The notes: a model not told the origin generated them from the sequence alone. A stretch of DNA of 64,000 bases from Aralia elata (GCA_034770075.1 CM068383.1:11559778-11623777), one strand, 5' to 3'. Shown: positions 22,228 through 35,440, counted from the stretch's first letter. Translations and numbers: made by a program.

Positions 22228-22440
22228 TAAAGGAAACTGATTATGCTTCTTATTGAAAATAGAAAGATAACTGAGGCTTTTATAAAGCCTTACAAACAGA
22301 AAAATCGAAATACAAGGAAAACACATCTAAACAGAATTGAACAAATCAACTCCTACAAACTAGCTTACTTGACACTTTAAACAATAATTCCTACCTATTA
22401 TTTAGCTATCACGTTGCAGACCAAGTCAATAGCTCCAACA
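22228..22440 (-). repeat. 5' LTR of the split copia element
   Basis: 213 bp, nearly identical to 11026-11238; minus strand starts TGTTGGAGCTATTG. The element is bounded by AATAA at 22441-22445. Confidence 0.92.
22277..22287 (-). promoter_or_regulatory. TATA box in copia 5' LTR
   Basis: The minus strand has GGCTTTATAAAAGCC, an inverted-repeat context around TTTATAAAAG, placed about 50 bases before the LTR end. Inferred core promoter. Confidence 0.5.
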
Positions 22441-22445
22441 AATAA

Positions 22446-24913
22446 AACATACCTTAATTTAATAAACTTCTTCGTTTCATATTATCTTTCCATCTTAAGT
22501 AGAATCAAAAACCATTAAAAACTAATCTACTATCTATAAATTAGTGCAATATAATATTAATAACTATTAATATTATAAATCTAGATCGATCACAATATTT
22601 TTTACCATATAGATCGATCACATATATATTATAAAGAATTTAATGTTGTTATATATTGCACCTTATTTTATCACTATAACATATTATTCTGTTTTGATCG
22701 TTTGAACAACGCCTTTATCAACAAATAAAGGTAAAATTAGTTGCTGATCAATGTAATGATGAAGATTTTGTGATGATCATGATGTTGGAATATTATTTGT
22801 TGATGTTAAAACGCGAAGTTCCAATTATGAAATCTGGCACGTAATTAACTAGTATTAGGACTTTGAAGCATTAGGTGATTTATCAACATCTAAAGGAAAA
22901 GTTTGGTGAGAAAGTTTGGTCTGTCATCATCATGATAATATGAACATATGGATACCAATAAAATTTATGTGTGAATTAATATGTACACATTTACATTTAA
23001 TTAAAATAAAAACTAATTATTATTATGAATCAGGCAAGTTCACGAACTGGGTTGGTGTTTCACATTCCACACGCATCACTAATTAGAAACGTGCGGTGAT
23101 GTTAGTATCACAATCACATCATGCATGCATGAGCCATGAATATTGTGTTTGTATCAAATTTAATTTCCTCTATACAAAAATAAAATAATAATATAATTAG
23201 ATGCTAATTATAAAATATTTATTTATCCTTTTTCTTTTTATGTCATAAAAGGAAAATGATATATATTGTAAATGGTTACATCGACTTTTTGATTGTCGGT
23301 TACGTGGATAAGTACTAGTTGTAACATTTTTGAAAGTACGTGTAATAAGTGGGGCACTCTTATAATTCTTAACAACCATAAGTTTCGTAATTATAATTTG
23401 ACATAAATTTATCACAATACATAACATGACTCGTCATAAAATAACTTTCGAGCAAAATAGAGCAACATAACATAGAAAGATAAAGAGAAAAAAGAAACAA
23501 ATAAAGAAAACTAGTTTTTTGTATAGTAGTAGCATTACCTTTGTGAATCGACTCCTCCTACATGTTGCAATAAAAATATGTTAATTCTTGTTACAAATAG
23601 ATATAAATAGCATAATTTATAAATTAATATCAATACATAAGTAGTTGATTTATTGTCTACTCACAACAAAAGTAAACATATTTTAGTCACAATATATATC
23701 TTTTTTCTTGTGATTTTTTTATAAAAAAATGAAATAAAAATAAAGGATAAAAAATTTAATCATGTTTTCTTGCGATAATTAGCATTATAAAAACATTGAC
23801 CATCTCAATTTCCAAATGCAAAATCATACACACACACCCGTCTGAATCAAATAATTTTCCTAATTCAAAATAAATGTCTATTTAATAAATAAAAAAATCC
23901 TACGCGGTTATAATTATCTCATATATAACCATCTTCAAATGTAGAATCATATACTACTCCTATCCCATAAAAATGTACGTAAGTTCACTTGTTAACTTTT
24001 ATTTATCACGGTGATACTAAATTTGTAGTGAGGTTTATTCTTGTAAAAACTTCTGTCACACCTAATACTCAATATATATACCAATTGCTCAGGCCCATCA
24101 CGGTTTAAATATTAACTTTCTTGAGTTTTCAGTTTAAAATATGTGGATGTGATTAAAAAAAACTTAAATATATTAATTGAGTAAATTTTAAATGTTATTG
24201 TATTTTGTTTAAACCAGATGAGCAAAATAAATTTTTGAACGTGTTCTATTTGTGATTTAAACATTTGCGTGACTACTAAGTTTGTTCGTAAATAAGTTTG
24301 TGATTTAGATGTGTTAGCAAACAAAATATTTTTTGTAAACTCGATCAGTAAACTTGATTTTGATCGAGTTTGAATATATTCTTGTTTGTGAACATGATTG
24401 TGTTTGAATATATTAATAAACTTGAGTATACTTGTGAACTATTCATGAATTCGAGCAAATTTGCATTTCTTATGAACCGAACTCGTACAAGTGTTCTTTT
24501 TTTTTTTTTTATGATGTTGTTACACTTCAAATTCAACTATGAGTATTGGAGTTCGGTTTGACGTTGTCAAGATTCAGTTTGTTCCTGCTGGTTTGCAGCC
24601 TTAGCCAAAGTTGTAAACATTAAGAATGTTTTTGTTTCATACCATTCTAAAATAATAAGTTTTTGATATAATAATATGAAATGATAATAAATTATCATGA
24701 TAATTTAATAATGTTCTGCTATTTCATTATTAGTATAAATGAAGAGAAAATATTTATATAAATAAATTTAACTTTATAGATGGAACACTTTTTATAGCAC
24801 TGAGGGAATCATATTTCAATAGACAAAATATATATTTTTTTGAATGTCCTAATTTATTACAATAATTTATTCTAACTTAAGGAGAAAGGGTCTAGGTTGA
24901 TAGAGATAACTTA
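22446..24913. other. intergenic, no gene recognised
   Basis: AT-rich with short direct repeats (ATCGATCACA twice near 22585-22620). From about 24100 to 24560 there are many variants of GTTTGTGAAC/GTTCGTAAA, a degenerate motif common in plant repeats, without definable ends. ORFs here are short and unlike any known protein. Confidence 0.55.
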
Positions 24914-25334
24914 GGGGGTGTTTGTTTAGAGCTGAATGGAGCTGAGTAACTGAATGGCTGAATCAGTCAGTCATTTAGTGCGTTTGGTTTGAATAAAAAT
25001 CGTCTGAATGGCTGAATCGGTCAGATTTTTGGGTTGAATGGTTAAATATAATTTTTTTGACTGAATGGGCTGAATGAGTTCTAAATGAAGTATTTTGTAT
25101 TTAATTTAATTTTTATAATATTAACTATTATATTAAGTAATATTTTATAAATTTACAACAATTTTGAATTTTTTCAAAGAGGTAAAATAATAAAAATCTG
25201 TTATTCAGATGTTTCAGACATGTCAATTATCAAATAACTTTTTTCATTCAGTATTCAACCATTCAGCTCCATTCAGCTCATTCAGATTACTTAAACATTC
25301 AGAAATATTTCATTCAGTTTTATCAAACACTCTC
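24914..25334. mobile_element. hAT-like MITE with CTGAATG subterminal repeats
   Basis: The left end GGGGGTGTTTGTTTAGAGCTG and the right end (reverse complement GAGAGTGTTTGATAAAACTG) form imperfect inverted repeats. Both flanks carry many copies of CTGAATG, in direct orientation on the left and as CATTCAG on the right, at least six per side. There is no ORF. A GTGTTTG terminus is typical of hAT-derived MITEs. No clean 8-bp target duplication was found, so the ends may be off by a few bases. Confidence 0.65.
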
Positions 25335-25445
25335 TTACTGTCTTTTGTATTCAATCTTCACCTCTCGCATTGTTGTCTCCTAAATGTGTCATTGTTGTTA
25401 AATTTTCTTTAACACTTTGCTGTCAACAAAAATGAAACTCCCATG

Positions 25446-25635
25446 CTGTGTTTGGATTGAAGGAATGTAATAGAGAGTAGAATGATTCATTCTATTCTAG
25501 TTGAAATGTGTCATTCCAAAATCATAAATTTGAGAGAAATAAGAATGGTTCATTCCATTCTAATGACGCAACCAAACACACTTTTTTTTATTCCATAAAA
25601 ATAATTCATTTCATTCTCACTCTCATTCCTCCAAT
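25446..25635. mobile_element. short palindromic MITE, GAATG-rich
   Basis: It starts TGTGTTTGGATTGAAGGAATG and has the inverted counterpart AACCAAACACAC at 25571-25582 and CATTCCTCCAATTTAAA at 25624-25640. The interior is rich in GAATGATTCATTC palindromes and can fold almost completely. The right boundary is uncertain between these two. Confidence 0.5.
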
Positions 25636-26633
25636 TTAAATACAACATCAATCTCTATATCAATCATCAGTTTTAATAGACAGATTTAAAATTGAACATA
25701 AGATAGAACCCGAAAAAGAATGAGAAGATCTATATATATATATATATATTATTACAAAATAAGGAAAAATATAATAGGAAATGGGAAAGAGTAATGGAAA
25801 ATTGCACATGGATCGGGAATGTTGGATTGTGTAAATTAAAGTAAAATAGACAGACGGCAAAACCAGCGGAGAGAATGTCGCGTGCGACACGAATATCCAC
25901 AACTCCTATCCTATCCTATTCTATACTTTCCTTCGTGCGACCATGTTTTTTTGGCAGGGTCAAGATTAATGTGGGCCCACCCGACGCCACATGCGGCCTC
26001 TTTCACACACACTCTTGTGGCGTGAACGAACAGGTCCGGCGCTTAGCCTGCATGGGAAAACCCGGATGACTATGATACATTTTGTATTAAATTAAATAAA
26101 CTTATTTTTTTTAGATTACTTTTTTTTGGAGTATTAAAATTTAAGGATAATAAATTTATATTTACATAAACTTGTTGAGTATATGAGTCTAACCTTGTTA
26201 AATATACGTGGAATTTAATATTAGTACAAGAATGCTACTACATAATATAACAAGCGAATTGTCAAACTAAAGAAGAATGCATTATATACGTAGATATCTG
26301 AATGGGTAGATAACTAATTAAAATATATGAAGAAAATGTTATTAGTAAATAATAATTAATATTACAATGGATGTTATAAATGTATTCTTCATATATTGTA
26401 TTTACAATTGACATAAATAATGGGAATGTCTGTTGAGTATGTTTGTTTCATTAGTTCCTTCAAATTGTCAAAGAAAGAGGTGATTAAGAGTCATATTGCT
26501 TTGTTCTAGTTTGATTATCATCAAAAGAAGCAAAATCATCACTATCTCTTTATATCATATACACAAATGAACTACTAATTATACTAAATATATACAAAAA
26601 TATTGAACTAAACTAAACGAACTAAAGCAATAA
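25636..26633. other. intergenic with a short GC-rich island
   Basis: An (AT)n tract lies at 25729-25750. A GC-rich patch at 25860-26065 (CGTGCGACAC, GGCCCACCCGACGCC, GGCGTGAACG) contrasts with its surroundings but has no recognisable protein. The remainder up to the Tekay-type element is AT-rich. Confidence 0.5.
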
Positions 26634-29384
26634 AATAATGTGGCACCCCTAAATTCGGGTACCTTCAAACCCGTATTCGGTGCTACACGGTACTATCATT
26701 CACATGTATCTATCGGTACTATCATTCACATGTATCTATCTATAAACAAATAAACAATATGAAGGTAACTAACATTATTACAAATTTATTCATTACAATC
26801 CCAGGTTCTAAGACCTTTAGAAATCTTCATTACATGATACTAATAATAATTAAAGTATTATGACATAACATTCGTTTATTACAATCAACACTTTTCGACT
26901 ACTCGTTCAGCTTCCCTTTCCCCTTGTCTGTTTCTGAACACTCGGTACGTTCGGGTTTCACTGAAAACATTTAATTTCAAAGCAAGAATGAGCATTTAAT
27001 TGCCCAGCAAGTATTAATAGTTCATAAATAACATATCGCAAGGATTAAATGCTTTCTTGGAGATATACTTTTATAGTGAAACAAGACTGTAAAGCATTTG
27101 AAACATTTATAAATAATATGACTTGTTTGCTTTTTTGAAACGACATGTTGACTTTGCTGAGCGGTCAAAAGACCACAAACTTTTTTCTTTTTAAAAGGTT
27201 CAAATAGACATTCATCTACGAACCGTCTGGTCTTACGGGCACGGTGGGTGATTAGCCCGTTATGTCCTGCGTTGATCAACACTATCTCAACATAACGACA
27301 TTGCGTTCTGCGTAACTGCCTTTCGGCAAAATTAAAATTTTCCCAAATAAGGGATGTTCATGCTCAGTCTTGAGTTCAAACTAAAGCAATTTAGTTGAAC
27401 AGCTCTATCTAGCATCAATAATATGTCAAAGATTTAAAGTAAGAGCAATGAAACATTTTACATGGGTCTAGCCGATTCAAATGGCATAGACTTCTTCTTA
27501 AACAATTTATGCATATTCACGCTTTAAAGAAGTGCATTATGGCACAATCATTGAACAATTCAAAATATTTGCATTTGATATATGAGTAGAATGAATTTAG
27601 AACATTTGCATAGTCAGGAGACTTGCACATGACTAATTATTGAGCAAGGACAAAGAACTTGCATCAGTAAAAGAGTAAAGTTCAGATACTTGAATGTAAA
27701 CAAGCATTTCACAAGATAGAGAACTCGTCGTTCTTTAAGATTGGCGTTAATCGTTCTTGATAATTTCCTACATATCATTTAGACACATTTTCTTCATACC
27801 AGGAAGTTTGAAATAACATACTATTTCTAAGAATTAGTTCTCTTGTTGAAACCAAATTCTTATTTGAGCATCATCACACATAACTGAAGGGCATTTTTAT
27901 TATTTTTTTAAAAAGCTCTATTTCATAGAACTCTAATACTAATCCAACTCAAATTTTCATTTGAAATCATGTTTGAATTATTATCCATAACTCATCAACT
28001 CATAATACTCATACATATATCAGTTTATAAAACACAATTGCTTAGAACTTTAGCTAGATAGTAATAGTACCGTTTTAGTATACTGAGCTTTTAATCAATT
28101 CCCTACTTAACAGTTCTTCATTTCACTTCTTATCAAACTTCATCAATCGCTTACAATAGCAGAGAGTTCTTTTGCTTGATTGAATGAAAGTTCTAGGGAA
28201 ATTGAATGAAAGAAAATAGGAAACAGAGTCTTGCTTATATAAAGAAGGTAACATTGGCCATCTGCATATTAGCCTTGCTGATTCATTAAGCTATTAATCT
28301 CCTATTAAGCCAGCTCCTGCTCCTATCGATTACTCATCAATTCCTTAACAGCTCATTACTTGAAAGTTACCTAAGACACCTCCTGCTTATTTAATTATTG
28401 ATAGCTTGGCATCACACATGAACCTACATATATATAATGCCTTATATAATACCCTCCCTACATTTTAATTAGTATGTATACTAAGTATACATAATACACT
28501 TTAAGATCAATTACAACATACTTCACAAAAATCTTCTCTATCAGAACAGAAGCCATTTATTAAATAAAAATATTTTATTTAATAAATTTATTAAAATAAT
28601 TTATTTCCATAAATTACCTTAATATCCATTCACAACCAAACAATTTAGTTTATACAAATTTCACATATGAATACCCAATTTTGAAAGAACATAGCAATAC
28701 ATAATATAATTTGCTCTCACGTTCATGAATTTAGCAAGTATCATTAAATTACCTCTTGTTGCTTAATATCTTGCTTCAATGCGTATAATTAATTGAATAT
28801 GATTCTTTTGACAGCCCTTTGCTATACTTCATCTTCAATTTTAGTTGATGGCCTTAACTCTTAAAGAATTTGGTGACTAAGATTTGTAGGTAGCAGAGAA
28901 TGGGAAGGAGTGGTTCGGAATTGGAGTGAAGGAGTAGAGAATGAAGACTGGAAATTGTTTCTGCTTCGCAATTCTTCTATAACTTATCAGACAATGGATT
29001 AGTGTAATGTTGTTAGCCTATTAAGAGGACACCTCCTACTTAATAAACTTATGACTCAGTACATGCACTACTTCTTTAATTCTCGGTCAGAGCAACATGG
29101 TTTACAAATACTTACATAATATATTCTATGCAGTATATTCCCACTACATATATTATTCCTATAAAATCTTAATTAAATTATACAATTTATATACATATAT
29201 TATATTATACGTTCTTAGTACATATATATATACACTTTATATATGTACTGCTTACCACAAATATATTATACTTGCATATTACACATTCTCATATATATAT
29301 ATATATATATATAATATAAACCAATTAATGTATTAAAGTTATTTAATTATTTCAATAATAATGGAATCCATACATTAAATAGAA

Positions 29385-29791
29385 TGTTATGACAAACTAT
29401 GACAAACACAATAAATCAACGCAGAAAGATAAAGACAATAACACAAGGTTTTACGTGGAAATCCAAATCGGGAAAAAACCACGGAGAAGACAGAAGAAAT
29501 CCACTAAATAAACATTTGAAGAATACAAGATAGAGAGAGAATTATTAGAATACTTCTGAATGAATCTGAATGTCTCTGAATGTCTCTTCCCCAAAATCCT
29601 AGCACCTATATTTATAGGCCATAGGAAATTTCATAACCAAATAGGATAGGAAATATTAAATTGACTATAATTAGGAAAGATAACTTTCCTTAAACCAAAA
29701 CAGATTATAGGTAATACCTAAATCTAAATCCAATAAGGAACTAGATAATACCTAAATCCAAATCCAATAAGGAATCATGTCATACCCAACA
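29385..29791 (-). repeat. 3' LTR of the Tork-like element
   Basis: 407 bp, TG...CA. A TATA-like CCTATAAATATAGG (minus) is at 29605-29618. Confidence 0.92.
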
Positions 29792-29865
29792 AATCTCCAC
29801 CTTGACTTGAATCCTCCAAATATAGTACAAACACTGAACTTTCTCCTTTTCTCAAAATGCACAAC

Positions 29866-32800
29866 TCAAGTGCATCGAACACTAACTAGGTCCAAGCAAT
29901 GTTTAAACTTGGTATGTGATAACGGCTTTGTTAACATGTCAGCTGGATTATCTGCAATACCAATCTTCAAGACCTTAATGTCGCCATCTTTAACAATGTC
30001 TCGAACAAAATGATACCTGACATCAATATGCTTCGTCCTCTCATGATACATCTGATCCTTAGTCAAGTGTATAGCACTTTGACTATCACAATGGACAACA
30101 GTAACTCCATGATCCATGTTGATCTCTCCAAACAAGCCTCGCAACCAAATAGCTTCCTTAACAGCCTCTGTAATAGCCAAATATTCTGCCTCTGTAGTAG
30201 ATAGAGCAACCGTATGCTGTAAAGTAGCTTTCCAACTAATTGCACAACCTCCAAGGGTAAATATATAACCAGTCAATGACCTCCTCCTATCAAGATCACC
30301 AGCATAGTCTGAATCAACATACCCTATAAGGTTATCACCATTTCTTCCAAACTTTAAACCAACATCGGAGGTACCTCGCAAGTATCTTAAAATCTATTTC
30401 ACAGCTTCCCAATGAATTTTACCTGGACGTGATAAGTATCTACTTACCACACTAATGGCATGTGAAATATCTGGACGAGAATAAATCATAGCATACATGA
30501 GGCTACCAATTGTACTAGAGTAGGGAACACTTGACATATACCTAACCTCCTCATCTGTCTGAGGAAATAATTCAGCTGATAATTTAAAGTGAACAGCAAG
30601 AGGAGTACTTACTGGTTTAGCATTCTTCATTCCAAAACGATCTAACACCTTCGCAATGTAGTCTTTCTGAGATAAGTACAATTTCTTAATTTTGCGATCT
30701 TGCTGAATCTCCATGCCAAGAATCTTCTTAGCAGCCTCTAAATCTTTCATCTCAAACTCAGTGCTCAACTTTGATTTCAGTTTACCAATCTCTGAACTAT
30801 CTTTTGCCGCAATCAACATATCATCAACATAAAGCAACAAATAGATAAATGAGCCATCCTAAAATTTTCTGAAAGTACACACAACTATCATATTGACTCC
30901 TGCTATATTCAATCCCAACCATAAATGAGTGAAATCGTTTATACCATTGCCTGGGAGATTGCTTTAAACCGTATAAGGATTTTCTCAACAAGCAAACGTG
31001 GTCTTCTTTTCCTTAAATCTGAAATCCCTGAGGTTGACGCATATAAATCTTTTCATCAAGTTCATCATGCAAGAAAGCTGTTTTCACATCTAGTTGTTCC
31101 AACTCCAAATCATGCATAGCAACCAAACTAAGTAATACTCGAATAGAGCTGTGTTTCACAACTGGTGAAAACACATCATTGAAGTCAATTCCCTCGACTT
31201 GACTGAATCCCTTAGCTACTAGTCGAGCCTCGTACCTAGTATCTTCAACTCCTGGGATGCTTTCTTTTTTCTTAAATATCCATTTGCAGTCCGCAATTTT
31301 CTTACCTTTAGGTGGTTTCACAAGCTCCCAAGTCTGATTTTTCTGAAGAGATTCCATCTCCTCATTCATAGCGAAAAACCATTTTTCTGAATCATTCGAG
31401 GAAACAACATCTTTATAAGTCACAGGGTCACTATACTCAACTGCCTTGGCAACTAACAAAGCATAAGCAACATAATCTGAATACCCATATCTCTATGGTG
31501 GTCGCATTGTCCTCTTTGCCCTGTCTCTAGTGAGACTATACTGATTGTTCACATGTTCCTCCTCTGAAACTATATATTCATCTGCAACAGTAGTAGTAGT
31601 AGGCACATGATCTGAACTCTGTTATGATTTCTGAACCTGAGGAGAAGTTACTTCAAGTTCCACCTTCTGACCAACACTATCAAAACTATCAATACAAGGA
31701 ACAGAGTATTCCTTGTTCTTATGAAGCATAGCTGATTCATCAAAAGTAACATCTCTGCTAATGATGACCTTTGCTGACTTCTGATTAGCACACCAAAGTA
31801 TATAACCCTTCACACCAGAACCATAACCAAGAAAGATGCATTTTTTCGCTCTAGGTTCGAGTTTTCCCTCATTCACATGTGCATATGCAGGACAACCAAA
31901 CACCCTAAGAGATGAATAATCTGCAGGATTACCTGACCAAACCTCTTTAGGGGTCTTACATTCTATAGCTGTGCAAGGAGAATGATTCACCAAAAAAGAA
32001 TGATTCACCAAAAAAGAAGCTGTGTTCATTGCTTCTGCCCAAAATTCCTTGCCCAAACCTGCATTTAACAACATACACCTGGCCTTCTCTATCAAGGTTC
32101 TGTTCATCCGTTCTGTAACTCCATTTTGTTGCGGTGTCTTCACAACTGTACGATGTCTAACAATTCCTTCATTCTTGTAGTACTCATTAAACTCAGTCTC
32201 GCAAAACTCAAGGCCATTATCGGATCTGAACCTTATAATATGCTTTCCTGTCTGCTTCTCAACTAAAGTCTTCCACTGTTTGAAAGTCACAAAAACATTA
32301 TTCTTATGTTTCAAGAAATAGACCCAAACCTTCCTAGAGTAATCATCAATGAAGGTTAGCAGATAATGTGCACCGCTACCTTTGGAAGGAACCCGTGAAG
32401 GACCCCAAAGGTCTGAATGAATGTAGTCTAAAGTCCCATTTGTTTTATGAACCGCAGTCTTGAAACTAACTCGTTTCTGCTTCCCCAATACACAATGCTC
32501 ACAGAAGTCCAATTTTCCTATTTTCTGTCCAGATAAAAGACCTCTTTTACTCAAAGCATCCATGCCTCTTTCACTCATACGGCCTAACCTCATATGCCAC
32601 AACCTGGTGGTGTCATCTGCAGTAACTGAAGAACAAATTACATCTAAAACTGTAGTTGTAGAACCCTCCAATTTATATAAAGTTCCGATCTTGATTCCTT
32701 TTATTAACACAAGAGAGCCTCTACTAATCTTCATAACTCCACCTTCAGTTGTGTACTTACACCCATTTTCATCTAGTGTACCCAAAGATATGAGATTCTT

Positions 32801-33955
32801 CTTCAAACCTGGAACATGTCTAACATCTGACAATGTCCTGATTATGCCATCATGCATCTTAATTTTAATTGTACCAATGCCAATTACTTTACATTTAGAA
32901 TTATTTCCCATCAAAACAATTCTACCATCAAATGGTTCATATGTGGAGAACCAATCACGAGTAGGACACATATGATAAGAACACCCAGAATCCAAAATTC
33001 AATCATTGTTAAGTCTTTCTCTGTCATCAGCTACTAACAGAAGATCATCACTATCCTCAGCAACGCTAGCCTGAGCAGGCTTTCTTGCCCCCTGATTTTG
33101 CTGGTTCTGCACATTCTATCCACTATTAATCTGACCATGATTGTCTCCTCGCTGTTCTTTATTTTTCAACTTCGGACAATTACGCTTTATATGCCCCTTT
33201 GCATGACAGTAGTTACAGCTGAAATTCTTATTCTTAGATTTTGATCTGTGTGTACTGCCACTTTTTGAACTTCTCTCAACTGACCTTCCCCTGGTAAACA
33301 ATCCAACACCTTGATCATCACTTTTTCCAAACGTCATCTCAGAATCTAGTTTTTGTTTACTTATAAGATTCGTCTTAACATCCTCAATTGAGATAGTGTC
33401 TCTACCATAGATCATAGTGTCTCTAAAATGCTTATATGAAGGAGGTAATGAGACTAACAACAATAGGGCTTGATCTTCATCATCAATCTTAACATCAATA
33501 TTCTGCAACTCAGTTACAATTGAATTAAATTCAGTGATATGAGATTTGATTTAAGTACCTTCTGACATATGCAAGGTGTAAAGACGCTGTTTAAGTCTCA
33601 ATCTATTGGTGAGGGACTTCGTCAAATAGAGAGATTCTAATTTCTTCCACAAATCAGCAGTTGTAGTTTTCGCTAACACCTCTTGCAACACATCATTTGA
33701 AAGGTACAACTGAATTGCCGAAAGTGCTTTATCATCTATAGTTTTCCATTCTGATTCAGACATCTCGCTAGCTTTCTTCGTCTCCCAATCCGTATCAGAC
33801 ATATCTACAGGCTTCACTGACTTCCCTACAATGACTTTCTTCAAGCCTTGCTGAGTAAGAACAACCTTCATCCGAACCTGCCAAAGACTGAAACTAATAT
33901 TCCCATCAAATTTGTCAATATCAAATTTCGTTGATGAAGTCAAACTTAATGCCAT
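29866..33955 (-). pseudogene. Tork-like gag-pol, decayed
   Basis: Gag starts MALSLTSSTKFDIDKFDG at 33955 and includes the knuckle CNYCHAKGHIKRNC near 33200. Protease (LDSGCSYHMCP) begins at 32990, integrase core has SDLWGPSRV, RSDNGLEF and PQQNGVTE (32420-32110), RT has YVDDM at about 30830, and RNase H has YVDSDYAGDLDRR and LSTTEAEYLA near 30300-30180. Stops at 33551, 33116, 32998, 31622, 31490, 31013 and 30391 are all in the frame of their neighbours; the one at 32998 is TGA and the one at 30391 TAG, both where Trp is expected. One frameshift lies between 31013 and 30840. An 18-base duplication repeats SFLVNH at about 31990-32015. It cannot encode the polyprotein. Confidence 0.9.
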
Positions 33956-33979
33956 AGTATGGATCGATAATAACCAAGC

Positions 33980-33992
33980 TCTGATACCAGTT
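33980..33992 (-). other. primer binding site, tRNA-Met type
   Basis: The minus strand reads AACTGGTATCAGAGC directly after the 5' LTR of the Tork-like element. Confidence 0.85.
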
Positions 33993-34399
33993 TGTTATGA
34001 CAAACTATGACAAACACAATAAATCAACGCAGAAAGATAAAGACAATAACACAATGTTTTACGTGGAAACCCAAATCGGAAAAAAACCACGAAGAAGACA
34101 GAAGAAATCCACTAAATAAATATTTGAAGAATACAATATAGAGAGAGAATTATTAGAATACTTCTAAATGAATCTGAATGTCTCTGAATGTCTCTTCCCC
34201 AAAATCCTAGCACTTATATTTATAGGCCATAGGAAATTCCATAACCAAATAAGATAGGAAATACTAAATTACGTATAATTAGGAAAGATAACGTTCCTTA
34301 AACCAAAACGGATTCTAGGTAATACCTAAATCCAAATCCAATAAGGAACTAGATAATATCTAAATCCAAATCCAATAAGGAATTATGTCATACCCAACA
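33993..34399 (-). repeat. 5' LTR of the Tork-like element
   Basis: 407 bp. A TATA-like CCTATAAATATAAG (minus) at 34213-34226 corresponds to the one in the other LTR. Confidence 0.92.
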
Positions 34400-34887
34400 T
34401 AGAATAACACATTTAATGTAACGAACCAACTATATTAAAATAATTAATATTAAATTAATTATTTTAATTCACTTATTTAATATATACAATTAAATTAATC
34501 ATCTCATTTGACTTAATATTAAATGTTATATTATTATAACAGAAGTATAACTATTATTACTAGTTAAATAACTTTCATTATTTAACTAATAAAACTGAAC
34601 ATCTTAACACATAAATTTTTAATTTAATGAATTACTTACTCATTTCATTTTGCAGCTAATTTAAGCTAACTTATTTAATAGTTAAATATATTTAACTATT
34701 AAATATATCTTTTCAAATAAATGTTTATTCATTTAAACACTTAAACATTCAGACGAAATCACATATTTCACATCACATAGACATTTATACAGTCAAGCTC
34801 AACGTATCCAAATATATAAATTAAATAAAATATATAATTTAATATATTTTATTTATTAATAATTTTTGAAAATTTCGGATTGTCACA

Positions 34888-35440
34888 TTCTTCCCCCCTT
34901 ACAAAGATTTCGTCCTCGGAATCGTAAAACAAAACTAACTCTAATATGGGGATAACTTTTCCATTTAAACCTTTTCTTTCCACATTGCACTTACAGTATT
35001 GTGATTCTTTCCTACTATCAATTATCTAAATCGTACCTTAACCCTTTCTTAATCTGGATAAATTCATATTCACTTTCATGTCTATAGTATTGCTTATATG
35101 TTCGCAATATTAACACAGTAAATACAATATATATTCTAATTCGAGAAATAAAATTGTTTCGTAAGCTACGTTTTTCAAAATTTTAATATTCTTTACTAAC
35201 TAGTGATATTATTATTTTTTTTAAACTTATTTCTTCTCCTAAATTTTTTTTTTATACTTGTTTGATGAATTTTAATGTTCCTAAAGGTATACGTAAGCCT
35301 GATATTCAAAGAGAATAGGTCTCATCCGAATCAAACATATACATTTATATAATTTATCGGAATAGTACTTGAAATTCCATTTCAGGTTGCTACTGTATCT
35401 TGGACCGTCATATTGAAGGTCCTCGCTGTCGGCTTGTTCA
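34888..35440. other. interior 3' end of Tekay-like element, no gene
   Basis: After the purine tract at 34888-34900 the minus strand has no protease, RT or integrase motif where an autonomous element would have over 3 kb of pol. An in-frame tail of gag (to 35281) is the last coding-like sequence. Confidence 0.6.

Larger units (their letters stand above)
11026..22440 (-). mobile_element. Ty1/copia element, young, split by nested element
   Basis: Two 213-bp LTRs (11026-11238 and 22228-22440) differ at one base seen by eye and are flanked by AATAA (11021-11025, 22441-22445). The tRNA-Met-type primer site adjoins the right LTR, so the element runs on the minus strand. A polypurine tract (reverse complement CGGGGAGGAATT) adjoins the left LTR. 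Without the nested 6.8 kb insertion it is about 4.6 kb, a normal compact copia size. It encodes one uninterrupted gag-pol. The LTR start TA instead of CA (minus-strand end) is a departure from TG...CA. Confidence 0.9.
29385..34399 (-). mobile_element. Tork-like Ty1/copia element nested in the LTR
   Basis: Two 407-bp LTRs (29385-29791 and 33993-34399) start TGTTATGACAAAC, end CATACCCAACA, and are flanked by TAGAA (29380-29384, 34400-34404). The minus-strand purine tract CAAGGTGGAGATT beside the left LTR is the form seen in Tnt1/Tork elements. About 20 differences between LTRs (5%) were counted by eye. Gag-pol has all domains but several nonsense codons and one frameshift. Confidence 0.92.
26639..34887 (-). 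repeat. 3' LTR of the Tekay-like element, interrupted
   Basis: LTR sequence runs 26639-29384, is interrupted by the Tork-like copia element, and resumes 34405-34887. A 26-base local duplication (GGTACTATCATTCACATG...) is present at 26690-26740 and absent from the other LTR. An AT-rich block at 29240-29310 differs in orientation from the partner LTR. Confidence 0.88.

Noticed and set aside
32460..32975. 171-codon plus-strand ORF
   Set aside because: It is the antisense shadow of the Tork-like protease-integrase region.
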